Assembly (NCBI GenBank): GCA_022316685.1
Contig: JAKJHU010000026.1
Coordinates: 1,178,001 to 1,242,000, forward strand
Reading direction: 5' to 3'
Length of the DNA: 64,000 nucleotides
Source of the DNA: Progne subis subis
Lineage: Eukaryota > Chordata > Aves > Passeriformes > Hirundinidae
Shown: one piece after another, positions 47,938 to 61,556 of the stretch
Numbering within the stretch: the stretch's first letter is position 1
Layout: every line of letters begins with the position of its first letter
The notes under the pieces: generated by a model
Database searches by the model: none
Told to the model about the DNA's origin: nothing
The model's input: the letters and a program-made list of their open reading frames with translations, nothing else
Position numbers and translations under genes: made by a program

Positions 47938-48605
47938 CTGATGGGGGACAGATGGGTGAGGGCTGGGAGCAGAGGAATGCTGCCCTGCCTCTGACGGCCC
48001 TGGATGGCATGCAGCTTGCCTCCCCCAGACAGATTTTAAGAACCTTTGGGAAAGGGGCTAACGTGACTTTTGGTCACCACAAACATTAGAAATCTATGTA
48101 AGACTCAAGAGGAATCAGCTTTCTGTCTTGTGCAGCAGGATAGAGGTCACCAAGATGCTGTTGCTGAAGATTCCTATCCCAGAGAGGTTCTGTAATATTG
48201 AGGGAACCAGGACACTAAACTACAAAGTATGCATTATTAATTTTAATAGTGGTGTGTAGTTTGTGATCATGAATTTTTCCTACAGATCCCACCTTCACTT
48301 GTCTAGCTATGGAATTGGAATTCAATTTTTGTCTCAGCAGGCTGGGAATTACAGTTTGGATTAACATATTTTGTATTAACACTTTGTAAAATTAATAGAG
48401 TCTAATCTGCACCAGTGGCTGCAATGTTTTTTGCTGTGCAATGCAAGCCAGTTTGTACTATGCTCCATTTTTCTGACCACAATGACACAAAATCCCTTCT
48501 GCTAAGAAATGCTCCTCCACAGCTCCTGATTCAGAAGCCACATCCTCACTGGTGCCTCAGGAGGCTATAGCCACCATCAGAGAGAGCCAGCCACAGAGAG
48601 CATGA

Positions 48606-48792
48606 TGTGCAGATGGCATTGGCTGGACATCAAGTGCCCATCAAAGTCACACTATCACTACTCAGCTGGACAGGGGAGAAAAAATAACAACCAAAGGCTC
48701 ATTGGTCAAGATAAGGACAGGGAGAAATCACTCACAAGTTACCATCACAAGCAGACTTGTCTGGAGAGAATTTGTTTGTTACCAATGAAATG

Positions 48793-48858
<66 letters not shown>

Positions 48859-49724
48859 TCATTTTCCCTCCTTCTTCCCAGGCTTTACTTTGCTCATTTC
48901 TCTGCCTACTCTCATCATTGGCACAAAGGGGCAGAGAATGGGACTGAGGTTATTCATCACATGTTGTCTCTGCTGCTACTTCCTCCTCAGGGCTAGGATG
49001 CTTCACACTCCTCCACTGCTCCAGAATGGGTCCCTTGGCACAGGAGACAGTCCTCCATTGTGAGTTCTTCCCATGGGCTATAGTTCTTCAGGAACTGCTC
49101 CATCATAGGGTCCCTTTCATGTGGTGCAGTCCTTCAGGAAAAGGCTGCTCCAGTGTGTCACAAGCTGCTCCATGGGGTCACAAGTCTTGTCAACAAACCA
49201 GCTCCAGTGTCGGCTCCTTTCTCCATGGGTCCACAGGTCCCACTAGGAGCCAGGTCCAGCATGGGCTTCTCATGGGGTCACACCCTCCCTCGGGCACCCA
49301 CTTACTCTGGCATGGGGCCCTCCATGAGCTGCAGGTGGATCTCTGCTCCCCCGTGGATCTCCATGGGCTCAGGGGCACAGCTGCCTCACCACAGGCTGCA
49401 CCACGGGCTGCAGGGGAATCCCTGCTCCAGTGCCTGGCGCACCTCCTCTCCTCTTTCTGCACTGACATGGGTGTCTGCAGGACAGTTTCTCTCACAGTTT
49501 CTCACTTCTCCCTCCAGCTGCTGCTGCACAGCAGTTTTTCTCCCATTTTAGGTATGTTATCCCAGAGGTGCTTCCACCATCACTGGTGTGCACAGTCTTG
49601 GCCAGTGGTAGGTCCATCCTGGCATAGGCTCTGTTGGACGTGGGGGAAGTCCATGGCAGCTTCTCAAAGAAGCCACCCCTGTAGCCCTCCCTGACTACCA
49701 ACACTGGCATGCAAACCAAATTCA
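48606..49724 (-). mobile_element. ERVL-like solo LTR, minus orientation, with internal AAT expansion
   Basis: Reverse-complement copy of the LTR group at 10923-11749. Landmarks include 'actcagctggacaggggaga', 'tcaagataaggacagggaga', repeated 'gctccagtgtg'-type units, 'gggctgcaggggaatccctg', and the far end 'gcagcttctcaaagaagcca'. An (ATA)n of 65 bases sits at 48793-48857. The ends (48606 TGTGC, 49724 CA) are approximate and I found no matching flanks. The 222- and 132-codon plus-strand frames here are products of the imperfect GC-rich repeats, not genes. Confidence 0.82.
48793..48857 (+). repeat. (AAT)n microsatellite, about 22 units
   Basis: A 65-base perfect ATA/AAT tract inside the LTR, in the place where the family has an A/T-rich 'taccaat...' stretch. 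Confidence 0.95.
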
Positions 49725-51667
49725 ATGCCATAGGCAGGGCAGTGAGCAGAAGAGACACTTCTGAAAGCTTCACTTTCATACAGATCATTTAAATGTGGGC
49801 CATGGAATTCCCTCAGTGTAAGAGAGTCAAAACAAAGGGAAAAGACTCCAACCCCACAGTTTTCTTCGGGAAATGTGGATGATCTCAAAGACGAAGTTGT
49901 GCGTTTAGAAAACAATGTTTTAATGTAGAAATTTTTCTAAAACATGGCTTGCAAACTTGTTTTATATTCAGTGATTCATGCACTGTGTTATGCTTACCAG
50001 CAAATTTTTCACTTATAATGAGTATAACATATTACTGCCTTTTTAAATAGAAGGATGGGATAATCCTCTAGGGAAGAGCCCTAATATGAATACAGGCAGC
50101 TGTTAGTTCCCAGTATGCAGAATGCACATCATGCCTGCCTCTGTTGCAGGTATGGTAATTGGTAGAAAACCAGGCTACATACAATTAGACCAGGTCCTCT
50201 GGGAGTGTCTCATAATTTCAAACTTTCAGACGCCTCAATAAATCTGTTTGGGATTTGGACAAACTCCTGGTTGACACCTTCCCTGTTTCTGCTGTACACT
50301 TTGGAAAGCCAGCCAAAGGCAGCTGTTTCCTCTGCTAAGGTGGCTTAGTCCCCCAACAAATGACTCAAGTTTCTTGCTGTCTTCTCCCCTTGAGTACAAA
50401 ACTTTGGGGCTCAGACAGAAACCCCTACTGTCTGGTTGTGCAGTTCCACGTGTTGTTCTGCCTCCTTCAGGACTATGCAGGGAGGGGAAAATCCCCATTT
50501 TTCCTCACAGCTTCTCCCTTTAGTGAGTGTGTAGAGACAGCAGTGGAATGAACTGGAGAGAGGAGGCTGCGAAGTCCAGCAGAAAGGAAAAGCTGATCGG
50601 CTAATGACAGCAGATTCTCTGCCTACATGTCTGATGGGAAAAGATATTTATAGAAAATGTTTTGTGAGAAACATAAGGAAGTCTTTTGGGAAGGAAATAA
50701 AAGACTCAAAACCAGAAACAAAAATGGAGAAGGAAAGATTTCCTTCCTCACATCTTTCATGATTTCCACTGAGAAGAAAACATCATAGATGCTCCATACC
50801 ACCAAACTGTAAACATACTGGAAATCATGCACTTGCTGATATGTGGATCCCACACTCATAAGACCTTTCTCCTATAATAAGAACATTAAAAAGCCTGAAA
50901 AGCTAAAATTGTATATTAATCTCTTTACGGTTTGTATTTCTCAAAAAAATTATACCAGAAAGCTGGGTAAGTATGAAACTCTACTATTAATGTGGACATT
51001 TCACCAGCCTCTAGTACTCAGGATTGCTGATACAAAGTACATAACCATAACAAAAGAAAGCTTACATGAATAAGCGATTCTCTCTGCTATTTTGTCTGTT
51101 AATTTTTTCCTATAATTTGTCTTATAGTTGCTCCTATTAACATCACTTCTGTTTTTCTACTTGAATAATTTGTTATTCCCTAGACTAAGACAGCTTTGAA
51201 TATAAAAACTGTGTCTTGGTGAGTTTAATATTAATTTCTTATTATTAACCAACTAAGTTCTTCTTTCTATGTCTGGAATACAAATGCATATTAATAATGC
51301 CAGCATGCCTTTAGAAAATTACTATCACCATAATAAAACACTCCACTAAGTATAACAATATATTTGCAAGGTAGTACCTAGGGGAAAAAAGTGTTGATGT
51401 TTGATTATATTAACATTTAATATAAAATGTTTAGAGGCCATAATTTATTGTATAAATGTTCTTGAATATTAATGAAGTATTGAAGGATTGACAAACAACT
51501 CACATGAAACCCTAATGCAGAACTGAAATCCGTGAGCAATTCCTTTTCATCATTCTCTTTGATTTTTCCAGGAGTAGACACGTGAAGCTATTCACTGAAC
51601 AGCAATTTCTCAGACTGAGGGCAACACAGACTTCAAATACAAAAACACTTAGGGTTAACTTGCATTT

Positions 51668-51693
51668 AAAATAAATAAATAAATAAATAAATA
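51668..51693 (+). repeat. (AAAT)n microsatellite
   Basis: About six AAAT units. Confidence 0.9.
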
Positions 51694-54600
51694 CATAGCA
51701 TATTTATAAAGCTGACAATGTATGTATTGACCATACAGTTAAAAATCTGATTCCAGTATTTGTGACTGACAGAAATTTAGTGTAAACCAGAAGCCTGTCT
51801 TGAAGCCTGACATTTGGCACATGGCTCTGTGTGGTCTGACCAGAAGCATTGTTCTAGGAATTCCATCTACATAAAGCTCCACCCAGGGATCTGAAGTGTT
51901 CTGAGAATATGTAACATGCAAGATAAGGAAAGCAGGTCAGTGAATAATAACGTTGACTGAATTGTTAGAAGTTATACTATGTTAACATTTTTGTTTTTCA
52001 GCAGAAGAAGGATAAAGCAGTCCAAAATTTGCTAGGTTTCTGTTAAGCTTTCCTCATTGTTCCTGGCTGGGACAGGAAATAAAAACTACTAAGTTATCGT
52101 CTCAAATTGCACAAGAAATTACATTCTTTGAAAACCATTATCTGCATGAAATCTCTTACTGGCAGGAAATCACAAACAGAAAGAAATTCCTTCACATTGA
52201 GAGAAAAGTCCAGACTACTTTCAGTGCTTGTTTTAAAGTACAGAAGTTGCCACAGAAATTGATTCACTAATCACTGTGATTCCAGATACCTGTCTTGACA
52301 GTAGCCTAATTTCCTTAGAAAGAGCCTAAGGGTATGAGGTAAGGAAAAAGAGAATTTTCTGAAACAATAACAATTAAATTTTCTATTAGACAATCTGTAG
52401 CTTGTTGCAACTGATTACTGAAGAGAGAAACAGAGAACACAGAACAGGTGATCATACATGCATTTCAACTTCATACTTTAAAACAGTGTTGTGATAAAGT
52501 GAGAAAAAATGTCTGGCCATTCATAACAGCATCTATGACAGAGCAGAAGCTGCCTGAGAGGAGCGATACAGGAAAGAAATCACCGGCAGCTTACATGCTG
52601 AGCCAGACCATTTACAGCCTGTTTACAATAAGTGGCAGGATGATAAAAAGTCACATCTTTTTTCCCTTTTGCTTTTCCTTAGAGTATTCACATGTCATCA
52701 CGCCAGGTTCTGGAAGCTGCTGAAATCCGTCGGTAACTCCTCAATTTATAACAAGATCGTATGCTAGATGTATATAGAGTACTTAGCTCAGTGAATTTAC
52801 TGAAAGGCAAAAAAAAACCACCAAAAAAATTAAAATAACTGTTCATATGTGTCTCTAGATGAGCCCTTCCCAAAATATGTCCTTTTTAGCTCTATTCAAA
52901 ATGAGTAGAGAAGACTGAAGGGAGAGGAGGGGTGAGGAGCTCCATCTGCTGCAGATAGTCAGAGGCTGTCTGACTTCCCTGAGCTCCAATTGGATATCCC
53001 AAGGAGCTCTACATTCCTAAAGAAAAGACACTTTGTGATCTTCAGAGCTGGATGGCATCCTCAACTGCTATGCAAAGACAGCTACTCAAATGATGCTTTT
53101 AAAATAATAACAACAAACACTAAGAATGCCACACCTTATATATCAGCTTCGTAACATTGAGGAGGTTTTGCAGTCCTTGCTGTATCAAAGAAACCTGTAT
53201 GGTTTTGCTTTTTTTTTTTCTTTATTTGACTCTCTAAAGATGATAAAATGAGGAAGGCACCTCAGTTTACATTTTTCCTTGGCATGCTGATTTTACATAG
53301 CAACAGTCTCCCTTCCTGACCGTAATAATCTTACCCTGCCCTTTCTAACCCTGTCTGCCAGTACCAGCTATTACCTTTTTTAATAGCACTGCAGATTACT
53401 AGTAGCCATAAATTGCAGGTTTTGCACTTAATCATGACTTTTTTGATTCCTTTCTGTCAATGGCATAATTTAGATCCCCCTTTTTACCAGCACAACAGTT
53501 GTCTCAATGTCTAAAAAACAGATATTTTGTCAGGCTTATTTCTTATCCAATTATCAAGCTAGGATTAAAATGAGAAAATGGTGATTTTCTCTGCCACCTT
53601 TTCTCTTTTCTGCTGACTTTCAGTAACCTTCATGCTTGTTGTACTGCATAGCAATTCTTCTTAATAATTTATTTTGTTAAAATTCTAAGTGTGTCAACAA
53701 CTTGTAGGGAGGGTGACAAACCTAATTCTGGAGGAATGCATTCAATCTGCTTGGTCAGACTCTGCCAGCAAGAAATGCCTCTTTCACACCTGTATTAATG
53801 ATAGTTTAGACATGTGTGTTCTGCCCTCATATATCAGCAGAAGCTCACCTTTCCATGGATGTAATTAACTTGGCCTTGCCTGTGGCAAAGAGCACAGCAG
53901 GTATGTCAATCTCTGCATGGCTGAGCTAGCTAATTCTTGTCTTTTCATGATGCTGCTAGACTTGGGAGTACATGCTCAGAAAATATTTTCAGGTTATGCT
54001 TCTGGGCTTTCTTGAAGACAATGACTTCTGAATTTAGACCAAGGCAATGCAGATGACAGAATTTAAAGGCTACAAGTACTTATGTTCTGAATGGATAAGT
54101 TATGAGTTGTGGTTTTTGTCTTATACAAGCTTTCAGGAACATACTGAATTAGAAGTTTGTACTCATTTTATATTTAGAACCATTTTGCATAAACACAAAA
54201 TTACCCCGCTATTTGAGAGATAAGGCAGTAAATAAAGTCCCAAGCTTTATAATGCACTGATGTTCATGCTATTAGATTGCCTTCTACAAGTGGTACCCAC
54301 AGTCTGTGTCTATACTGCTGTCCTTGCTTACTCCCAAGGACCATACCAGTGTATGTGTGTGTGTGAAGCATACACCATTACCAAGGAGGACAAACCTCCC
54401 AAAACAAATATTTCACTACAAAGGCTTAAACAAAATATCACATTCAGCCCAGTAGCAAAGACATCTGATTGTGATGAATGTTGGTACTCAGTTGATATGG
54501 GAAACTTTTAAAGATATTGTTTTACTTAAAAAAAAACCCACAAAAACCACAAACAAACCAGTTTGAATAATCAAAGGTTTTAATTTATTCAGGGCTCAAA

Positions 54601-55352
54601 AATACAGACATTTCTCTTAAATGGAAGAGTGAGAGGTTTTCAGAAGGGCATAACTCAGTTCTCTGGCTCTGTCTTTAGAAGGGCTGCATGAGAGATGCAT
54701 CTTTTTAATATGAACAACTCTATACTGAGATGCTAACACATCAGTAGAGACCCACAGGTACAAAGACACTTCATATCCCGTCTTTTCTGTACCTTAAGCA
54801 AGGCTAAAGTGGTTATTTAATTTGCATATTTAGGAAATTTTTATATCCTTCTACAGCTACAAATATTTCATTTATATACAAGAAGACCTTTATTTTAACA
54901 TCCAGAGAAAAATTCCTGTGGGACAGTAATTCCACAGACTGTGGAATATTGTCAACAGGGTTAAGCACAACTTAGAAATCTTGCTTATTTCTTTAAGCTG
55001 GTAAATTAGATGGACATATATCACATAACATATACCCTATAATATAATTGGAAGAAAAAAGGGAAAAAAACTGGACAAAAAGCTATACATTTTTATTTCA
55101 GAAAGGTTTCCTTGGCCAAAGGATAATAAGAAAAAAAAAAAAACATTAAGTATAGCAGTGCTCATTTATTTAAACAGGCACGTCAGTTAGTAACTATACT
55201 TCAGGTCATTATTAATTAGTTTAATATGATAATTATCAGTCAGAAAATCATGTATCAAATATTATGATCGCATACTTTTATATGTTATACAGAAAATATT
55301 ACTCTCATTCTCTGCATGCAAAAATGAAACAAAACTAAAACTCTGAGAGACA

Positions 55353-55384
55353 GTAGATAGATGGATAGATAGATACATAGATAA
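55353..55384 (+). repeat. GATA-type microsatellite, imperfect
   Basis: Tetranucleotide tract of GATA, GATG and CATA units. Confidence 0.85.
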
Positions 55385-57000
55385 TATTTGAGATCTATCA
55401 AACAACAGATATTTTCTACAAGAGACACACATTAATCTTCCTTTGTTAAGATATCGTTGTTCTGTAGATCATGTATTTGGAAAAAAGAAAGAGGAAGCCA
55501 TGTTATTCTGGTGGTTCATGTATGGTCTTATGCCAATAGATACAGAGCTGGGCCAATTAGCAATCTCTTTATTCTGGGTTAAGAAGGACCCATTTGATCA
55601 CCCAACCAGTGAGGGCTTCACTAATTCCCAACTCCTGGAGAGTAAAGGAATGCTCTAGAGGCCCTTCATGGTTAGAGGAGCAGGATGAGGATGTTTTTGC
55701 AATCAGCTCAGCTGAGGATGAACATTTTTTCCCCAGACTTGGAAGACCACACAGAAAATGCATTGCTTAGGATCAAGCTGGAGTTGAGATGTTTAGTACG
55801 GCGGTTGTAGCCTGGGCATTGCAAAAAACCCTATGTCCTCTAGATCACTGGAGTTGATCCAGAAGTCATGAACTGGACTCCAGAGTTTACCTGGGTTCTG
55901 ACTATATGTTGAATTTGTGGTGAAATTTGCACCCTGCCAAATCAATACCGTACTAAGTGTTTCAGTCATTCCTTCAGCTATAGGCAGAGTTGGTATTGTT
56001 AAATGCAGTATCTGCTTAAGTTTTTTGCTGAATGCTTGTTCTTCCCTGTTTTTTTGGTTTTTTGGTTTTTTTTTAATTAATTTCCTTGGATTGCTGGCCT
56101 TCTCATGGCATGAATCAGCAGAACACTCTAAGCACCAGCCCTAACTGAATTCACAGAGATTTAATATCTGTTTAATGTCAGCCCCATCAGAACAGCTCAG
56201 TCCAACAGCAAATCCTGAGCAGAAGCTATGACTTCTGATTGACTGTGTCAAAGAGGAATTAATGCCCCTGTGGTGTGAATCACAGGAATTTTATATTTCC
56301 ACTTTCTGCCACACTAGGCCCACAAAGCACTTCATTCTGCTGTGTTTTTATAACAAAAAAAAGTGCCTGTCTTTTACTAGAACTGAACTTGTACCCATCT
56401 GATCTCAGAACTAGATGCGTGTCTTCAAATGTACTTAACTCAAAGAGTTTGTTCAATGAACTAAAAAAAAAAAAAAAAAACCAAAACCAAACCCTTCTGT
56501 CTGTTTAGTATTGCATTCCAATACAGATTGTAAACAAATAGACAAATTAAAGTGAATTGGAGCTTTCAGTCCCTTCTCCTGCGTTGCTGTCCCTGGTGAA
56601 TTTAACTGAATCAATGAATAAACCTCTTATTTTAAATGAATGTTGGGAAAGAGAAATTTTTTAAAATAGTACCAGTGACCAACTGTCATTCTCCTCTATT
56701 CAGAAGTAGCCCCTAATGGACCCTGAAGGTATAAATGGACCTCTGTGTGTTTCAAAAAGCACTCTTTAAAACAATAAGGAATTCACCCAATTCAGTGAGG
56801 CCTAACCATGAATACAAAGAAAGATATATGGGATGAGTTTTCATTTATTCTGTTGCTCTTCTATATTTTCCAACATTTAATAGTGCTTGGGGAACTCTGT
56901 ACATCCATTTTATATGGTGATGTACAGACCCCTTTACCTAGTCAGATTGTTACAAAGGGAATCTAGTGTAATTATGAACAATAAGAAAACTGACAATATG

Positions 57001-57732
57001 TGTAGGTTTGGAAAGACAGGTGTCTGCCAGGGAAAGCCAGAGTCTCCCTTGGAATGGAGAATGTAAACCCCCTCCCTCCAAATCATTATAACTTTGAAAT
57101 TAAGGGGCTCTCAGACAAAGATATGGTAATAGGAATAACAGTTCTTTACTAGGAATATTAAAAATAAAAATGTAGTAGTACATAAAAAGCAAACAAACAA
57201 AAAAGAAAACACTGACAGAGTCAGAACACAGCAAAACACCCTGTTGGTCAGGGTGTTGTGAGCAGTCCGATTAAGTCCTCCTGGAGTGACAGATGTGGTT
57301 CTGTTGGAGCAGAGAAGATCCTGTAGAAGGGTGTAGTTTTCTCTGAAGGTCTAGTGGTGGTGAGATGGGTCCAGTCTTCCTCTGGGAAACAGTCTGCTCT
57401 GATGTTCTGACTCTCAGGTTTTTATCCAGGTAGGAATGCTTGGCTCCTCCCACTGGATGGAGCATCTCACAATAGAATGATGTAATTTTATGTCATGCAG
57501 TGAGACTCAATGGCACATTAACAGAAGATATGTCCCTGGAGGGAGGATGGGTCATGGAGTAGATAAAGAATATTGCCCCACCTGGTTTTAACAGCTGGCC
57601 CATTAACAGAAGGCACCCTCCCTTCCCTCCCTGGAGTTATGAGGCATGGGTCATAGAAGAGATAAAGAAAACACCTCCTAAGCTGGTTTCAAAAAATGGC
57701 CATAGAATACATACTTTTGGTTACATCTTGCA
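57001..57732 (-). mobile_element. 3' LTR of a decayed endogenous retrovirus
   Basis: Same family as the solo LTR at 41916-42585, with the shared segments in the same order. It begins TGTAGGTTTGG and ends TTGCA on the plus strand. The integrase remnant lies at higher coordinates on the minus strand, so this is the 3' LTR. No env-like sequence lies between integrase and LTR. The junction with the internal part carries a 27-base tandem duplication (57706-57759), making the inner edge ambiguous between 57732 and 57759. Confidence 0.82.
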
Positions 57733-57759
57733 AATACATACTTTTGGTTACATCTTGCA
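57706..57759 (+). repeat. 27-base tandem duplication at the pol/LTR junction
   Basis: Two identical 27-base units (57706-57732 and 57733-57759), each starting 'aatacatacttttggttaca'. It spans the inner edge of the 3' LTR. Confidence 0.95.
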
Positions 57760-58470
57760 TTGCAACCTAAGACAATTATCCACCATGTGCAACTTGGCCC
57801 CCGAGCAAAGACAATCCTACTCAAGGCAGAATTGATCCAAACTATCTCCCCTAACAGACCTCTCACATGTACTGCTGGGACTTTGTATCCATCTACTTTA
57901 TGCAGGGGCTCAGACTGGGCAGGGCCTGCTCAGTTGTGGAGCCTCAGAGTGGCCTTTGCTAGATGCTGCTCCCAATTCTTGAAAGATCCCCCATCCTATG
58001 CTTTCAAGGCGTTTTTTAAGTGGAGCCCATTGTACCTCTCCACTTTGCCTGCAGCTGCTGCATGATAAGGAATATGGTACACCCACTCAATGCCATGTTC
58101 TCTAGCCCAGGTGTTAATAAGGCTGTTCTTGAAATGAGTCCCATTGTCTGACTCAATCCTCTCAGGGGTGCCATGTCTCCACAGGATTTGCTTTTCAAGG
58201 CCCAGGATGGTGTTCCGGGCAGTAGTGTGAGGCACAGGGTAGGTCTCCAACCATCCAGTTGTGGCTTCCACCATGGTCAGCACATAGCACTTGCCTTGGC
58301 GGGTTTGGGGAAGGGTGATGTAGTCAATCTGCCAGGCTTCCCCGTACTTATATTTGGACCATCGCCCGCCATACCATAGGGGCTTCACCCGCTTGGCCTG
58401 TTTGATGGCAGCGCACGTCTCACAATAAGAGATTTTTATATGTTCAGTTTATGTTCCATCTGGAAAAGAA
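57760..58470 (-). pseudogene. Endogenous retrovirus pol remnant: integrase
   Basis: On the minus strand an open frame (58388-57996) carries the integrase core. Around WQIDYI is the first catalytic Asp, in ESDNGTHF the second, and in GKVERYNG the Glu. The second Asp and the Glu are exactly 35 residues apart, the D,D35E signature of retroviral integrases. Just upstream SYCETC supplies the cysteine pair of the zinc-binding domain; its His pair, further upstream, is not clearly preserved. The frame then ends, and the C-terminal domain continues in another frame (VWINS, IVFARGP, CTWW, near 57866-57770). Reverse transcriptase, gag and env are missing, so this is a truncated, non-functional copy. 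Confidence 0.88.
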
Positions 58471-61400
58471 GCCATGTGTCACAAGGTGTACCTTAATGTT
58501 GACTTGGTGGGCCTGTTTCTAGCACATCCCCTTCATGAAATGGAATTTCCAACCACAGCTGGTCTCCTCAAAAGAGAATTAGAACCTAATCACTAATGGA
58601 AAGTGGGGGAAATCAAAAGTTGGACTCTCTGCAGCCATCACTAAAGACCAATAAGGACTCATTCTCCAGACAAAGTAATCACTGAAATGAGAAATAATTA
58701 ATTATATGAAGGTTTATTTGTTGCTGCCAATTCTGAGTTTTTTGAGATATTTGTATGAATAAACCATAAGAACAGCATCAAACTTGTGCATGCATTTTAA
58801 CACCTGTAGGCCTTAGAAGAGATTCTGTGATACTGAGAAATTTTTGAAAAATTCTGGAGGTGTTTGGCACTTCCTGGTAAAACCTGATGTGAAAGTAGTA
58901 TTTTTGGTACTTGCTGGCCTACAGCATATCTGTTGGTAATTGAAAGGTAGAATCAGTACAGCTCGTAAGGGTGAAAATAGTAGGGATAAATGGATTTAGG
59001 TTTATGTTAAAGTTGATAGCAATAAAAACTTTGAATCTGTCTCAGTGAATAGCAGTGATGAGTGTAACAAGAATAAGAAAAGATTAGAATTAAGAATAAG
59101 AAGATTTTTATTTTCAGACCATAACTATGCTTGCCAAGAACACTGCAAATTCAGCAGAACATACCTCTGAAGTAACAGTTTCCTCAGCAGGGATTACTGT
59201 CACCTTGTAGCTTCAATTGTTCTCCATATTGTTAATGCCATGTTTTAATTAATTCCAGTAACATTGTGATTATTGTACAGGGTAATTTTATATTTAATGA
59301 TTGACATTTAATCCTTATACACCAGAAATTAACATACCTTTAATCAATTTTCTGGATATTATTAATACAACAGATATGGATGATGGTTTATCATGGACTG
59401 GGAACAGGAGAGCAAGATCCTGCTCTTACATTCAACCAGCAGCTTTACAAGTCCTGTGGCTATGAGATGACTGAAAAAAGACCAGGATGGAGAGAGCATC
59501 TCTGAGTGGTGGGGTCACACAACCCTTGGTACTGTCAATTGCCTTTGGAAAGGATTTGTTACCCACACGGTGATGTATTCAAATGAAAGCTCTTTGATTA
59601 GCAGCACTTCAAAGTAGTGATACCTTCCAGTATCACTAATTCTTAACTGCAGTGCTTTATCCTTCTCTCCTGTTCTCCAGTTTCTACCAAGTATTCACAA
59701 AATGACTTTATTACTCACTTTCATCACTTCTTTGAAATATATGTGATAATCTATGTGATAATCTCCAGATTATCACATAATACAGAAATTAGAAGCAGAA
59801 TAATAATAAATCAATCTATTTTAAGGCGTTTGCCTGTATTCCTTAGACCAATGCAACAGGGTAAATTCCAAAGCGAACAGAAGGCACACCTCAGCACGGA
59901 AAGAAATTGCACAAGTCTGATCCTTCCTCCACACCAGAGTCATTATGAAAGTAGGGCACACCAACAAATCTTTAGTCAAACTTCTGAATCCAGCTGTGGT
60001 AGAGATGCCAACAGCCATTCTTCCTGTAGTTCCACACATCCAGCACATCCTCCAAGGCAGATGAGCAGTATTATTAGTTACTGGTTACTGTACTGTTACA
60101 AATGGTTACTGAAATGGATGGGATTGTAAGGCTAGCTTCCAAGGAAGAATGCTACATGATATGGACTTTATGTAATGGCCCAGTTTAGCATCTCTGGTAG
60201 ATCTGAAGATTATTACATTTCTGCCTGTCAGTTGAGCCAAACTAACTCAGTGTGCATACTTCACCACCAAAATGAGTAGGTAACATTTGTCACCTTCAAT
60301 GCAGGGTGACTCAAAAAGTATCCAAGCTAATGACTTTTTCCTTTTCCCATGGAATGTATGTGTATGCATCATTTACTGTGGCCTTGAACCAAAGCACAAG
60401 ATGATGCACCTTGGTCTTGAAGCTGCTGTTGCCAATTTAATATATAGTGAGACTGCAAAAGCTGGAAATTTGGGGTATTTTCCTGTTTTATGTGCAAAAC
60501 AAGTTTTCTAGTGATGCTTGATAATAAAATTCAGATCCCCAAAGTATTTATCACTAGGCTGTGTTTACCTAATCTCGTGATTTTTAGCTAGCCAAAGTGA
60601 GGTATGTTCATATAGACTAATATTCAGGAGTATACCTCAGAATACACTTCTTCCCTCAGGTACAACTATTTTGAACATCAAGACAAGTCTTTTTGGGCAT
60701 AACGTTAAAATTCTATCATTCCCTCACAGGAATGCTTTGAAACAAAGTGTTTATGCTTAGTTAGATTTATAAATGTCTAACAACAATGCATCACTTCCCA
60801 AGACGTATGTTATGCTTCAACAAAACAATTAGTTATGAAATTGTACATTAATAAAACCAGTTGGTTCTCTTTGTAGCTCAACTCCCTGTGCCCTCACTCT
60901 GTATACAGTAATGTCAAATAGCTCTCTGCAGTGCTTCTGAATGACTATAGCTACACTACAATCATAATATATGAATTTATATTATGCATGAAAGGTCATG
61001 ACCTGTGAGGAAGTCAGTTTCTTTTCATGCATGTATCTCTTAAGAGGTGGAACTTACAGAAGTGAGGCAAAAAGGAAAAAAAACCAGGCTCTGCATTGCT
61101 ACTGTGGAGGCACTCAGGACAATTTTTCCTTTCCTCAACTTTCTGGCTCTGTCATATTTTTGTTCCATGTCCACACTTACTGTGTCCCTACAATTTTAAC
61201 TTTCCTTTTCTTTTGGTGTGTGTGAATTTCCCCCTGCAGCCTCAATTGACTCTTTTCACATCCCTTCCAGGATTATGTGGTGCTGAAACTGTGATTGCTC
61301 AGAGAGCCACTCTGGGCAGCTGGAATTGCAGCAGAGCTGAGCACTACTGGGGGATGACAGAGGGCTTAAGCAAGATGTGAAGCTGAGCCCTGAGGCTGGG

Positions 61401-61525
61401 AGACTGCCTGGCAGCCTTACAGGCCACCAGGACATCTCTGGAACTTCTGTCCCTGTTTCTTTTGATTCTGGCTGAGCACTTTCTCTCAGTCAAGTTTTTT
61501 AACTTTCTTCTGCAGTCATTAGAGG

Positions 61526-61556
<31 letters not shown>

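Larger units (their letters stand above)
42586..48605. other. Intergenic region, mostly unassigned
   Basis: About 6 kb of sequence without a convincing gene. A GC-richer block at about 43150-43420 and a CpG-bearing 'cgttccggcggttg' near 42903 may be remains of another LTR, but I could not find paired ends. The segment 43440-43800 is weakly CR1-like, as is 44265-44345. T-runs (44648-44667) and AAT repeats (45929-45953) occur. A small exon-like signal at 47882-47937 is listed separately. Confidence 0.5.
49725..57000. other. Intergenic region, no gene seen
   Basis: Over 7 kb of AT-rich sequence. I see only simple repeats: (AAAT)n at 51668-51693, GATA-type repeats at 55353-55384, a T/G-rich stretch at 56048-56078 and an A18-type run at about 56463-56480. 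No splice-bounded homologous exon was recognised on either strand. Confidence 0.55.

Noticed and set aside
48793..48857. Regular short repeats considered as a CRISPR-like array
   Set aside because: It is a trinucleotide microsatellite with no spacers, in a vertebrate genome.
49026..49694. 222-codon plus-strand open frame (and nested 132-codon frame)
   Set aside because: It lies entirely within an LTR read in antisense; the peptide reflects GC-rich imperfect repeats.
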